Shown here piece after piece: positions 14,539 through 21,933 of a stretch of DNA of 30,252 nucleotides. This DNA comes from DATHYU01 sp033722675 (GTDB lineage: Bacteria > Actinomycetota > Acidimicrobiia > Spongiisociales > UBA11373). Each line of letters begins with the position of its first letter. Positions within the stretch are counted from its first letter, which is position 1. The notes under the pieces were generated by a model. The model worked only from the letters and a program-made list of their open reading frames with translations. It did not search any database and was not told the DNA's origin. Both the position numbers and the translations under genes were made by a program. The stretch spans positions 1 through 30,252 of the forward strand of contig JAWVYO010000021.1 in assembly GCA_033722675.1 (NCBI GenBank). Direction: 5' to 3'.

Positions 14539-15921
14539 GTGAGCGTCCGAGCGATCGTGCTGGCCGCCGGCCAGGGAACCCGCATGAAGTCGGAGCGGCC
14601 GAAGGTGGTGCACGAGGCAGCCGGTCGCCCGCTCGTCGGGTGGGTTCTCGATGCCGCCCTCGGCTTCGAGCCCGACGAGGTCGTGGTGGTGGTCGGACAC
14701 GGTGCCGACGAGGTCGAGGCGGTGCTCCCCGATGGGGTACGCACGGCGGTGCAGGCCGAGCAGCTGGGCACCGGGCACGCCGTCATGGCGGCCCTCGGCG
14801 AGATGGGCGACGTCTCCGCCGACACCGTCGTCGTCCTGCCCGGTGATTCGCCGCTCCTCCGCTCGGACACGCTGGCGGCCCTCGTCGCCGCCCACCGGGA
14901 CGGGGGACACGAGGCGACGCTGCTGACGGCGGTCCTCGACGACCCCTTCGGGTACGGGCGGGTGATTCGTGACGGCGAACGCGTCGTCGGGATCGTCGAG
15001 GAGCGCGACGCCGACGAGTCGCAGCGGGCGATCCAGGAGGTCGGGGTGTCGACCTACGTGTTCTCGGGTGACGCCCTCGTGCGCGGCCTGCGCGGTATCG
15101 ACCGGTCCAACGCCCAGGGCGAGTACTACCTCACCGACGTGATCGGTGTCCTCGCCTCGTCGGGCAGGGTGGGGGCCATGGCGGTGGGCGACCCCGTCGA
15201 CACGAGCGGCGTGAACTCGCACGACCAGCTCGCCGAGGCGTCGGCGGAACTGCGGCGGCGCATCAACCACCGGTGGATGCTCGCCGGTGTCTGGATGCAG
15301 GATCCCGCTACGACCTACATCGATGCCGGGGTCGAGCTGGAGGCCGGCGTCCGCCTCTACGCCGGTGTCCATCTCGAGGGAACGACGACCGTCGGCGCGG
15401 GCGCCGAGATCGGCCCCGACACCTTCGTGCGCGACTCGGAGGTCCGGGCCGATGCCCGCATCTGGTATTCGGTCGTCCGGGGGGCGGTCGTGGGCGAGGG
15501 GGCCACGGTCGGTCCGTACGCCAGCCTCCGTGCGGGGACGTTCATGGGCCCCGAGAGCAAGGTCGGGACGTTCGCGGAGACGAAGCAGACGACGCTGGGG
15601 CGCAAGGCGAAGGTGCCACACCTGTCGTACATGGGCGACGCCACGGTGGGGGACGAGGCGAACATCGGTGCCGGGACCATCACCTGCAACTACGACGGGG
15701 TCCACAAGCATCGGACGGTCATCGGCGATCGGGCGTTCATCGGGTCGGACACGATGCTGGTCGCCCCCGTCGAGATCGGCGACGAGGCGTACACCGGGGC
15801 CGGCTCGGTGATCACCCGGGATGTCCCCCCGGGATCCCTCGCCGTGGAGCGATCTGCCCAGAAGGAGATCAAGGGCTACGCTCGGCGCCGCGCACGCGTT
15901 CGGGAGGCGGAGGACTCGTAA
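14539..15921 (+). CDS. glmU: Bifunctional UDP-GlcNAc pyrophosphorylase / GlcN-1-P acetyltransferase
   Basis: GlmU makes UDP-N-acetylglucosamine, the precursor of peptidoglycan, by acetylating glucosamine-1-phosphate and adding UMP. The 460-residue protein has an N-terminal nucleotidyltransferase domain with VLAAGQGTRMKSERPK (residues 7-22) and a left-handed beta-helix C-terminal domain. The latter contains the substrate loop VGTFAETKQTTLG, the region KVPHLSYMGDATVG and the CoA-site GAGTITCNYDGVHKHRT. The GTG start follows AGGAAGGAG by eight bases and fits the family N-terminus. It is a little shorter at the C-terminus than the mycobacterial protein. prs begins four bases after its stop, so the pair is cotranscribed, the usual actinobacterial order. 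Confidence 0.97.
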   Translation: MSVRAIVLAAGQGTRMKSERPKVVHEAAGRPLVGWVLDAALGFEPDEVVVVVGHGADEVEAVLPDGVRTAVQAEQLGTGHAVMAALGEMGDVSADTVVVLPGDSPLLRSDTLAALVAAHRDGGHEATLLTAVLDDPFGYGRVIRDGERVVGIVEERDADESQRAIQEVGVSTYVFSGDALVRGLRGIDRSNAQGEYYLTDVIGVLASSGRVGAMAVGDPVDTSGVNSHDQLAEASAELRRRINHRWMLAGVWMQDPATTYIDAGVELEAGVRLYAGVHLEGTTTVGAGAEIGPDTFVRDSEVRADARIWYSVVRGAVVGEGATVGPYASLRAGTFMGPESKVGTFAETKQTTLGRKAKVPHLSYMGDATVGDEANIGAGTITCNYDGVHKHRTVIGDRAFIGSDTMLVAPVEIGDEAYTGAGSVITRDVPPGSLAVERSAQKEIKGYARRRARVREAEDS

Positions 15922-15925
15922 CGCC

Positions 15926-16897
15926 ATGCAGGTGAAGAACCGGAAGAAGCTCATGCTCTTCTCGGGCTCGGCCAACGTCGAGTTGGCCGAGGAGGTCGCC
16001 CGGATCCTCGATGTCGAACTCGGCAGCGTGAAGCGGTCCACGTTCGCGAACGGGGAGATCTACATCCGCTTCGAGCAGTCGGTGCGCGGCGCCGACTGCT
16101 TCGTGCTCCAGAGCCACTGCGCCCCGATCAACGAGCACATCATGGAGCAGCTCATCATGCTCGACGCCCTCGAGCGGGCGTCGGCGAAGCGCATCACCGC
16201 CGTGATCCCCTTCTTCGGCTACGCCCGCCAGGACAAGAAGGGCATGCCGAGGGAGCCGATCACGGCCCGGCTCATGAGCGACCTCTTCATCGAGGCGGGC
16301 GCCGACCGGCTCGTGTCGGTGGATCTCCACACCCAGCAGATCCAGGGCTTCATCTCGAAGCCGTTCGACCACCTCACCGCCCTCCCGATCTTCATCGACC
16401 ACCTCGCCGAGAACGTCGGCGGGCCGCTGGTGGTCGTGTCGCCCGACACCGGACGGGTCAAGCTCGCTTCGAAGTACGCCCGGCACCTGGACGCCGACGT
16501 GGCCTTCGTACACAAGCGGCGGCGGGCCGAGATCCACAACCAGGTGGCGGCGCTGCAGGTGGTCGGTGACGTGAAGGACAAGCACGCAGTCATCGTCGAC
16601 GACATGGTCGACACCGCGGGGACGGTGGTCGCCGCCGCCGACCTGCTCAAGAAGGCCGGTGCCCTCAGCGTGCGGGTGATGGCGACCCACGGGGTCCTGT
16701 CGACGCCCGCCACCGATCGGCTCAAGAACGCGCCCATCGAGGAGGTCGTGATCACCAACACCCTCCCGATCCCCGAGGAGGCCGTCGACCTCCCGAACCT
16801 CACGGTGCTGTCCATCGCCGGCCTCCTGGCGGACGCCCTGAAGGCGATCTTCACCGACGACTCGGTGTCCGAGATCTTCATGGGCGAGAACCAGTAG
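15926..16897 (+). CDS. prs: Ribose-phosphate pyrophosphokinase
   Basis: Prs makes PRPP from ribose-5-phosphate and ATP for nucleotide, histidine and tryptophan synthesis and, in actinobacteria, for decaprenylphosphoryl-arabinose. The 323-residue protein contains the N-terminal LMLFSGSANVELAEEVA, the ATP-binding FANGEIYIRFEQSVRG, the PFFGYARQDKK flexible loop, the metal-binding SVDLHTQQIQGF, and the PRPP loop VIVDDMVDTAGTV. The ATG lies 11 bases after GGAGGA at the end of glmU. An in-frame open stretch reaches upstream into glmU but lacks family sequence. In many actinobacteria rplY follows prs directly; here about 3.5 kb of other genes lie between them. Confidence 0.97.
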   Translation: MQVKNRKKLMLFSGSANVELAEEVARILDVELGSVKRSTFANGEIYIRFEQSVRGADCFVLQSHCAPINEHIMEQLIMLDALERASAKRITAVIPFFGYARQDKKGMPREPITARLMSDLFIEAGADRLVSVDLHTQQIQGFISKPFDHLTALPIFIDHLAENVGGPLVVVSPDTGRVKLASKYARHLDADVAFVHKRRRAEIHNQVAALQVVGDVKDKHAVIVDDMVDTAGTVVAAADLLKKAGALSVRVMATHGVLSTPATDRLKNAPIEEVVITNTLPIPEEAVDLPNLTVLSIAGLLADALKAIFTDDSVSEIFMGENQ

Positions 16898-16901
16898 GGC
16901 G

Positions 16902-17477
16902 GTGTCCCACCACATCACGATCGTGGATCCCCGACCGGACTGGCCGGAGGAGTTCCGAGCGATCGCCGCCCGCCTCCGAGCGGCGCTGGGAGATCGGGCG
17001 CTGCGAATCGACCACATCGGCTCGACGGCGGTCCCGGGCCTCGCCGCCAAGGACATCGTCGACGTCCAGGTCACGGTCGACGCCCTCGACGACGACGTGA
17101 TCGATCCCCTCGTCGGCGCCGGGTACTCCCTCCACCCGTGGCGATCCGACCGGTCGCCGTCCGACGTCGCGGTGCCGGAGGGCGGGCTCGACAAACGGGT
17201 CCTCGGCGAGCCGGGCGGCGGGCGGCCGACGAACATCCACGTGCGGGTCGACGGTCGGTACAACCAGCGCTACGCCCTGCGGTTCCGCGACCATCTCCGG
17301 GCGCACCCCGTCGTCGCCCGGGCGTACGGGGAGGCCAAGCGCGCCCTCGCCGACCTCGTGGACCACGACCAGGACGCCTACTACGCCGTCAAGGAGCCGA
17401 TCTTCGACATCCTCCGCGCGATGGCGGCCGACTGGGCCGAACGGACCGGTTGGGAGCCGGGCCCGCCGGACGCCTGA
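16902..17477 (+). CDS. GrpB family protein
   Basis: GrpB (UPF0157) proteins belong to the nucleotidyltransferase superfamily; their substrate is not established. The 191-residue product carries the characteristic early motif IVDPRPDWPEEFRAIAARLR, then DHIGSTAVPGLAAKDIVDVQ (around residues 39-58) with the GS motif and metal-binding Asp residues. A later segment is GRPTNIHVRVDGRYNQRYAL, followed by LRFRDHLRAHP and a YAVKEPIFDIL helix near the end. The GTG start lies four bases after the prs stop without a clear Shine-Dalgarno site, so coupling to prs is likely. It begins the block that separates prs from rplY. Confidence 0.88.
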   Translation: MSHHITIVDPRPDWPEEFRAIAARLRAALGDRALRIDHIGSTAVPGLAAKDIVDVQVTVDALDDDVIDPLVGAGYSLHPWRSDRSPSDVAVPEGGLDKRVLGEPGGGRPTNIHVRVDGRYNQRYALRFRDHLRAHPVVARAYGEAKRALADLVDHDQDAYYAVKEPIFDILRAMAADWAERTGWEPGPPDA

Positions 17478-17484
17478 GCCCGCG

Positions 17485-17490
17485 TACCCT
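17485..17490 (+). promoter_or_regulatory. -10 box TACCCT of the YjbQ gene
   Basis: TACCCT ends seven bases before the ATG at 17498 and starts eight bases after the GrpB stop. It predicts a leaderless mRNA for the YjbQ-ABC pair. Confidence 0.5.
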
Positions 17491-17497
17491 CGGGTGC

Positions 17498-17902
17498 ATG
17501 GACACCACCGTGCTGCACGTCACGACCGGGAGCAGCGCCCGAGCCGCCGACATCACCGACGACGTCGCCGCATTCGTCCGCGGGAAGGGGGACGGGCTCG
17601 TCTCGGTGTTCGTCCCCCACGCCACGGCAGGCGTGGCGATCCTCGAGACCGGGGCCGGGAGCGACCGCGATCTCCTCGACCACCTGGACACGCTGTTCCC
17701 CCGGGACGACCGCTGGAGCCACCGCCACGGGAGCCCGGGCCACGGCGCGGACCACGTCCTGCCGGCCTTCGTCGCGCCGTCCGTCACCGTCCCGGTCGTG
17801 GGAGGGGAGATGGCGCTCGGCACCTGGCAGTCGATCGTCCTCGTCGATCCGAACCGGGACAATCCGGAACGGCGGGTGCGGCTGAGTTTCCTCACGGGCT
17901 GA
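17498..17902 (+). CDS. YjbQ / UPF0047 family protein
   Basis: YjbQ-family proteins show a weak thiamine-phosphate-synthase side activity; the true cellular role is unclear. The 134-residue product has the family's conserved segments. VSVFVPHATAGVAILETG corresponds to the usual PHTTAGV region with the metal-site His. HRHGSPGHGADHVLPAFVAP carries further His residues, and VVGGEMALGTWQSIVLVDPNR is the classic GTWQ-I stretch. The length is typical. The ATG is preferred for the TACCCT box just upstream. Its TGA overlaps the ATG of the ABC ATPase gene, so the two are probably translated in tandem; what links them is not obvious. Confidence 0.88.
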   Translation: MDTTVLHVTTGSSARAADITDDVAAFVRGKGDGLVSVFVPHATAGVAILETGAGSDRDLLDHLDTLFPRDDRWSHRHGSPGHGADHVLPAFVAPSVTVPVVGGEMALGTWQSIVLVDPNRDNPERRVRLSFLTG

Positions 17903-19023
17903 TGGCGACCATCGGCCTCGACGGACTCACCGTGCGGCTCGGCGATCGGGAGGTCCTGCAGGACGTCGACCTCGACGTGATGGATGGCGAACTGCTCGTG
18001 GTCGCCGGACCGTCGGGCAGCGGGAAGACCACGCTGCTGCGCACCATCGCCGGGTTCGAGAAGCCCGTGTCGGGGCGGGTCCTGATCGACGGCGAGGACG
18101 TGGCCGGTCTCCCCCCTGGCCGACGCGACCTGGCGATGGTGTTCCAGGAGTACGCGCTGTACAGCAACCTCGACGCCGGGAAGAACATCGAGTTCCCCCT
18201 GGTGAGCCGGGGGGTGAAGCCCCAGTCGGAGCGGGATCGGCGGGTCCGTCGGGAGGCTCGGAGCTTCGACATCGAACAACTGCTCGATCGGATGCCCGGC
18301 GAGCTGAGCATGGGGCACCGGCAGGCGGTCTCGACGGCGCGGTCGATGGTCCGGGACTCGAAGGCACTGCTCATGGACGAGCCGCTGTCGAACCTCGATG
18401 CCCGATCGCGCGACCGCGCTCGCGTCGAGGTGCGGCGCATGCACGACGACGTCGGTTCGACGATCGTCTACGTGACCAACGATCAGACCGAGGCGATGAG
18501 CATCGGGACGCGGGTCGCCGTGCTCGACGAGGGGCGCCTCCAGCAGGTGGCCCGGCCGATGGAGCTGTATCGGGCACCCGTCAACACGATGGTCGCCGGG
18601 TTCATCGGGACCCCCTCGATGCGGTTCGTCGCCGGGGAGCTGGCGACGGGAGAGTCGGGCATCGACCTGCTCGTCGGCACCGATCGGCTCGCCCTCGGCG
18701 ACCGTCCGGACCTCGTGGACGTCGTCGGCCGACCGGTGACGGTGGGGATCCGTCCCGGCGATCTCGCGCCGTCACGCGGCGAGACGCCCTTCGAGCGCTG
18801 TCTCCACGGACGGGTAACGCACGTCGTCGACCAGGGATCCGACGCCTTCGCCACGGTGGACCTCGGCCGCGGGGAGTCCTCGCTCCTGGCCCGACTTCGC
18901 CCCGGTGATCCCCACCGGCCGGGAGCCACCATCGAGCTGACCCTCGACCCGGACGTGATCTGCTTCTTCGACCCGGTGACCGGCGAGGCTAGAGGCGGGG
19001 GCCGAACCGGGCCCAGCAGCTGA
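17902..19023 (+). CDS. MalK/UgpC-type ABC ATPase with altered signature and H-loop
   Basis: The 373-residue protein has a full nucleotide-binding domain and a C-terminal TOBE-like region (about 240-360), as in ATPases that energise sugar or glycerol-phosphate importers. Walker A is GPSGSGKTT (36-44), the Q-loop is MVFQEYALY (Gln82), Walker B is ALLMDE (155-160) and the D-loop is SNLD (163-166). Two catalytic motifs deviate. The signature, normally LSGGQ, reads LSMGH (135-139). The H-loop, normally YVTHDQ-x-EAM, reads YVTNDQTEAM, so the His that senses the gamma-phosphate is Asn193. ATP turnover may therefore be slow or lost. No permease or binding-protein gene is nearby. Its last 35 bases overlap the end of the convergent minus-strand gene. 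Confidence 0.9.
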   Translation: MATIGLDGLTVRLGDREVLQDVDLDVMDGELLVVAGPSGSGKTTLLRTIAGFEKPVSGRVLIDGEDVAGLPPGRRDLAMVFQEYALYSNLDAGKNIEFPLVSRGVKPQSERDRRVRREARSFDIEQLLDRMPGELSMGHRQAVSTARSMVRDSKALLMDEPLSNLDARSRDRARVEVRRMHDDVGSTIVYVTNDQTEAMSIGTRVAVLDEGRLQQVARPMELYRAPVNTMVAGFIGTPSMRFVAGELATGESGIDLLVGTDRLALGDRPDLVDVVGRPVTVGIRPGDLAPSRGETPFERCLHGRVTHVVDQGSDAFATVDLGRGESSLLARLRPGDPHRPGATIELTLDPDVICFFDPVTGEARGGGRTGPSS

Positions 19024-19930
19024 GAGGACTGGGTTCGTCCCGTCCGCCGCAGGTGGTCCCGAACCGTTCGTCCTCGGAGTCGACGGGGCTGAGCTGGTAG
19101 AGGAGATCGCAGGCACCGGCGTCGCCCTCCGCGCACGCGGTGCGCCACGCGTCGAGATGCGGTCCGTCGCCGTGGAGCTCCAGGCAGAGCCCCTCGTTTG
19201 GCGCATTGCGATCCCCGCACGTTGCCCCGAACCGCTCGTACTCGGACGAGAGCGGGCTCACGAGATACAGGAGGTCGCATGCCTCCGCGCCCGTGGCGGC
19301 GCAGTCGGCGTGGAGGGGGTCCAGGTCGGCATCGTCGCCCGGGCCTGCCCCGGTGCCGGGTGTCTCGGTGGCGGTGGGTCCGATGCAGGAGGCCATGGCC
19401 TCGGTGACGGCCTCGGCGACGGGGCGGAACTCAGGCGGGTACTCCGACAACGGGGCGTTGGGATCGATCGCGAGCAGCGGACCGACGACCTCGGTGTCGA
19501 GCGATCGCAGGACGTCGTACACGCCGGCGGCGCGCACGTCGGCCAGGACGCAGTCCCGGGCCGCGTCGTCGAATCCGAACTCGACCATCGACTCCGTGAG
19601 TCCCTCCTCGAAGCCCTCGACGAACGCCTCGCCGGTCGACGGGGCGTCGTCCGACGCCCGGCTCAGGATGACGCCCACCACCCCGGCGACGATCAGTGCC
19701 ACGAAGGCGGCGACCACCACGGGCACGGCCACGTCCGGCCGCCGGCGGGGCGGCAGAGGGGATTCGGGGTCGTCGGAGCGCCGGGCGGGCGCCGGTGGAG
19801 GTTCGCCGGTCGGGTCCGACGGTGCGGTGTCGTCGCCGGCGTGGCCGTCGGGCGTGCGCCCGGCGATCTCCTCCCGGGCGCGCCGCAGCATCTCTTCCGA
19901 CGACGGTGCTCGCTCGTCGCGGTCGTCCAT
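18989..19930 (-). CDS. Single-pass membrane protein with tandem Cys repeats
   Basis: The 313-residue product has a charged, Pro-rich cytosolic N-terminus (1-66), one transmembrane helix (about 67-90), a middle helical domain (100-185) and, after a Gly/Thr-rich linker, two repeats of about 50 residues (203-253 and 258-310). Each repeat has the plan C-A-x-G-x-x-ACDLLY-x-x-SP-x-x-SE-x-ERFG-x-TCG-x-R, with four or five Cys that could pair outside the cell. I do not know a function; a surface or envelope role is inferred from topology. The ATG at 19930 is supported by AAGGAGG eight to nine bases upstream. It converges on the ABC gene with a 35-base overlap and diverges from the DUF3054 gene. Confidence 0.8.
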   Translation of the reverse strand: MDDRDERAPSSEEMLRRAREEIAGRTPDGHAGDDTAPSDPTGEPPPAPARRSDDPESPLPPRRRPDVAVPVVVAAFVALIVAGVVGVILSRASDDAPSTGEAFVEGFEEGLTESMVEFGFDDAARDCVLADVRAAGVYDVLRSLDTEVVGPLLAIDPNAPLSEYPPEFRPVAEAVTEAMASCIGPTATETPGTGAGPGDDADLDPLHADCAATGAEACDLLYLVSPLSSEYERFGATCGDRNAPNEGLCLELHGDGPHLDAWRTACAEGDAGACDLLYQLSPVDSEDERFGTTCGGRDEPSPLSCWARFGPRL

Positions 19931-20011
19931 CCGCTCGCTCCTCCTTCGACGGTCGCCGTCGGTGGGACGTCGAGGGATCCTGGCAGGTTCCGTCCATGGT
20001 CGGGGGCTTCG

Positions 20012-20017
20012 TACGCT
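20012..20017 (+). promoter_or_regulatory. -10 box TACGCT of the DUF3054 gene
   Basis: TACGCT ends six bases before the ATG at 20024, the typical leaderless spacing in this window. No Shine-Dalgarno sequence is present. Confidence 0.5.
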
Positions 20018-20023
20018 GGGCGC

Positions 20024-20380
20024 ATGCGGCGCGCGCTCCTCGTGCTCGATCCCCTCGTGGTGGTCGCCTTCGTCGCGATCGGCCGGGACACCCACGACCG
20101 GACCGCCACGCTCGGGGGATTCGCCGCCACGGTGGCGCCCTTCCTCGTGGCCCTGGCGGTGGCGGTCGGGGTGTTCAGGGCGTGGCGAGATCCCCTCGGT
20201 CCGGGAACGGGCCTGCGGGTCGCGGCCCTCACGGTGGCGGGTGGCCTGGTGCTCCGCCGCCTCGTGTTCGGCGACGGCACCGCGGCGGCGTTCGTCGCCG
20301 TCGCCACGGTGTTCCTCGTCGGTGCGATGCTCTCGTGGCGGCTCGTCGCCCGTCGATTCGCCGCCCACGCCGGCGGCTGA
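20024..20380 (+). CDS. DUF3054 family membrane protein
   Basis: This 118-residue protein has four predicted membrane helices and fits the DUF3054 family, whose function is unknown. Matching features are the first helix with LDPLVVVAFVAIGRDTHD, the helix-2 segment VAPFLVALAVAVGVFRAW, the TVAGGLVLRRLVFGDGTAAA turn into helix 4, and a final FLVGAMLSWRL. The ATG is fixed by the TACGCT box six bases before it; a longer in-frame open stretch upstream is an antisense shadow of the minus-strand gene. It is the last gene of the block between prs and rplY, ending 12 bases before the -35 box of rplY. Confidence 0.83.
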   Translation: MRRALLVLDPLVVVAFVAIGRDTHDRTATLGGFAATVAPFLVALAVAVGVFRAWRDPLGPGTGLRVAALTVAGGLVLRRLVFGDGTAAAFVAVATVFLVGAMLSWRLVARRFAAHAGG

Positions 20381-20392
20381 GTTCGAATCGTC

Positions 20393-20422
20393 TTGCCGTT
20401 GCCCCGGGGGGCGGGGCATAAT
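20393..20422 (+). promoter_or_regulatory. Sigma-70-type promoter of rplY-pth
   Basis: TTGCCG (20393-20398) and CATAAT (20417-20422) are separated by 18 bases. This is the best -35/-10 pair in the window and one of the few with a leader, about 30 bases, carrying GAGGAG before the ATG. It suits a strongly expressed ribosomal protein gene. Confidence 0.65.
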
Positions 20423-20458
20423 CGGGGTTCCCCCGCACGTTCTTCGAGGAGTTCTGTC

Positions 20459-21157
20459 ATGGATCAGGTCAGCCTGCGCGCCGAGACCGGCCGCACGACG
20501 GGCAGCCGAGCGACCCGCCGGCTGCGCGCGGACGGCAAGGTCCCGGCCATCGTCTACGGGCGCGACGCCGATCCGATCGCCGTCGCCGTCGACGGCCGCG
20601 ACCTCTACGGCGCCCTGCGCACCGAGGCGGGCCTCAACGCCCTCATCAACCTCGAGGTGGACGGCGACGAGCATCTGACGGTCGCCCGCGAGGTCCAGCG
20701 TCACCCGTGGCGCAACGAGATCACCCACCTCGACTTCATCAAGATCTCGCTCGACGAGGAACTCGAGTCGGAGATCGGCATCGAGTACCTGGGCGAGCCG
20801 GTGGGCGTCGAAGAGGGCGGCGTCGTCGAGACCGTCCAGACGTCGGTCCTCGTCTCGTCGCTCCCCGCCGACATCCCTGCGTCGATCCCCGTCGACATCT
20901 CGGCGCTCGACGTGGGCGACTCCCTGTCCGTCGAGGATCTGCCGTCGATCGAGGGCGTGACCTACGTGTCCGATCCGCGAATGACGCTCGTCACCGTCGT
21001 GATCCCGAGCGAGATCGTCGAGCCGGAGCCCGAGGTCGACCTCGAGATGCTCGAAGGCGAACTCGCCGAGGGCGAGGAACTGCCCGAGGGCGAGGAGGCC
21101 GCCGAGGAGGGCGAGGAGGTCGAGGCATCCGCCGACGACGCCGAGGACGAGGGCTGA
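20459..21157 (+). CDS. rplY: Ribosomal protein bL25, long (CTC) form
   Basis: bL25 binds 5S rRNA in the large subunit. The 232-residue protein is the long general-stress CTC type. The N-terminal RNA-binding domain contains RTTGSRATRRLRADGKVPAI, VYGRDADPIAVAV and HPWRNEITHLDF. The C-terminal TL5 beta domain follows (about 95-185). It ends in a very acidic tail of Glu, Asp and Ala from about residue 190, which is common in actinobacterial versions. GAGGAG lies seven bases before the ATG. The stop overlaps CTGA with the proposed CTG start of pth, so the two are cotranslated; this gene order is conserved in actinobacteria. Confidence 0.96.
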   Translation: MDQVSLRAETGRTTGSRATRRLRADGKVPAIVYGRDADPIAVAVDGRDLYGALRTEAGLNALINLEVDGDEHLTVAREVQRHPWRNEITHLDFIKISLDEELESEIGIEYLGEPVGVEEGGVVETVQTSVLVSSLPADIPASIPVDISALDVGDSLSVEDLPSIEGVTYVSDPRMTLVTVVIPSEIVEPEPEVDLEMLEGELAEGEELPEGEEAAEEGEEVEASADDAEDEG

Positions 21158-21762
21158 ACGACGACGCACTGATCGTCGTCGGCCTCCGCAACCCGGGATC
21201 CCAGTACGAGGGCACGCGTCACAACGTCGGCGCGGAGGTCGTCGAACGCCTCGCCGACGGTGAGGCCTTCTCGAAGGCTCCGAAGCGGATCCGCGGCCAG
21301 GTCGCGACCGTCCGCCTCGCCGACCGTCCGGTCCACCTGCTGCTCCCCACCACGTTCATGAACGAGTCGGGCCAGGCGGTCGCGCCGCTGGCTCGCTACT
21401 ACGGGGTCGGTCCGGAGGCGGTCTTGCTCGTCCACGACGACATCGACCTCCCCTTCGCCAAGATGCGCCTCCAGCACTCCCGGGGGGCAGGGGGTCACAA
21501 CGGTGTCTCCTCGGTGGTGCGGAGCCTGTCGACGGACGGGGTGTGGAGGCTCAAGCTCGGCGTCGGACGGCCGCCCGGCCGCCAGGATCCCGCCGACTTC
21601 GTCCTGCGGCGGTTCTCGAAGGCAGAGCGACCCGACGTCGATCTCATGGTCGTCGAGGCCGCCGACGTCGTCCGGTCCTTCGCCGCCGACGGCGGCGAGG
21701 CGGCCCGCCAGGCCGCCGGTGACGCCTCCGCCCGGCTCCGGGACGACCTCGAACCGCGCTGA
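21154..21762 (+). CDS. pth: Peptidyl-tRNA hydrolase (apparent CTG start)
   Basis: Pth cleaves peptidyl-tRNAs released from stalled ribosomes, an essential recycling step. The 202-residue product has the family motifs: LIVVGLRNPGSQYEGTRHNVG near the N-terminus with Asn13 and the catalytic His23, TTFMNESGQAV, LLVHDDIDLPF with the catalytic Asp, and GGHNGVSSVV. The start is unusual. No ATG, GTG or TTG lies in frame between a GTG deep inside rplY (20707) and the conserved LIVVGLRNPG. The CTG at 21154 overlaps the rplY stop as CTGA, in the same way as the ATGA and GTGA overlaps elsewhere here, and GAGG lies seven bases before it. A change or error from ATG to CTG cannot be excluded. Confidence 0.9.
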   Translation: MNDDALIVVGLRNPGSQYEGTRHNVGAEVVERLADGEAFSKAPKRIRGQVATVRLADRPVHLLLPTTFMNESGQAVAPLARYYGVGPEAVLLVHDDIDLPFAKMRLQHSRGAGGHNGVSSVVRSLSTDGVWRLKLGVGRPPGRQDPADFVLRRFSKAERPDVDLMVVEAADVVRSFAADGGEAARQAAGDASARLRDDLEPR

Positions 21763-21767
21763 GCGGA

Positions 21768-21875
21768 CCGGACGCGTCCGGCCGACCGGCGCCGGGCGTC
21801 CCCCACGGCCTCGCTCCGTCCGGCGCCCACCTCCGCAGGGGCCCGACCGGCCCGTGTTCGGCCCGCAGGGCCGAA
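21768..21875. other. Three inverted repeats between pth and glpK
   Basis: Within this gap are a 14-bp palindrome CCGGACGCGTCCGG (21768-21781), six bases after the pth stop; arms GGCGCCGG (21788-21795) and CCGGCGCC (21820-21827); and a hairpin TTCGGCCC-GCA-GGGCCGAA (21857-21875). The first could end the rplY-pth transcript. The last lies 27 bases before the glpK -10 box and could be a terminator or an operator. Confidence 0.5.
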
Positions 21876-21901
21876 GTCGGCTTCCGACGGTGAGACGCTC
21901 C

Positions 21902-21907
21902 TACGAT
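21902..21907 (+). promoter_or_regulatory. -10 box TACGAT of glpK
   Basis: TACGAT lies 26 bases before the GTG at 21934. The leader of roughly 20 bases carries AAGGAG five bases before the start codon. No strong -35 box was seen. Confidence 0.5.
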
Positions 21908-21933
21908 GCGCCGCGGCGAGTGAAGGAGCAGCG

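Noticed and set aside
13249..16041. Open frame of 930 codons on the minus strand opposite rsmA, ispE, tRNA-Gln and glmU
   Set aside because: It runs antisense through four recognised genes and a tRNA, has the low-complexity Arg/Asp/His-rich composition typical of shadow frames in GC-rich DNA, and matches no family.
20423..20435. CGGGG-TTC-CCCCG hairpin at the start of the rplY leader, considered as an autoregulatory site
   Set aside because: It begins right after the -10 box, so the transcript start would fall inside it and the hairpin would not form in the RNA.
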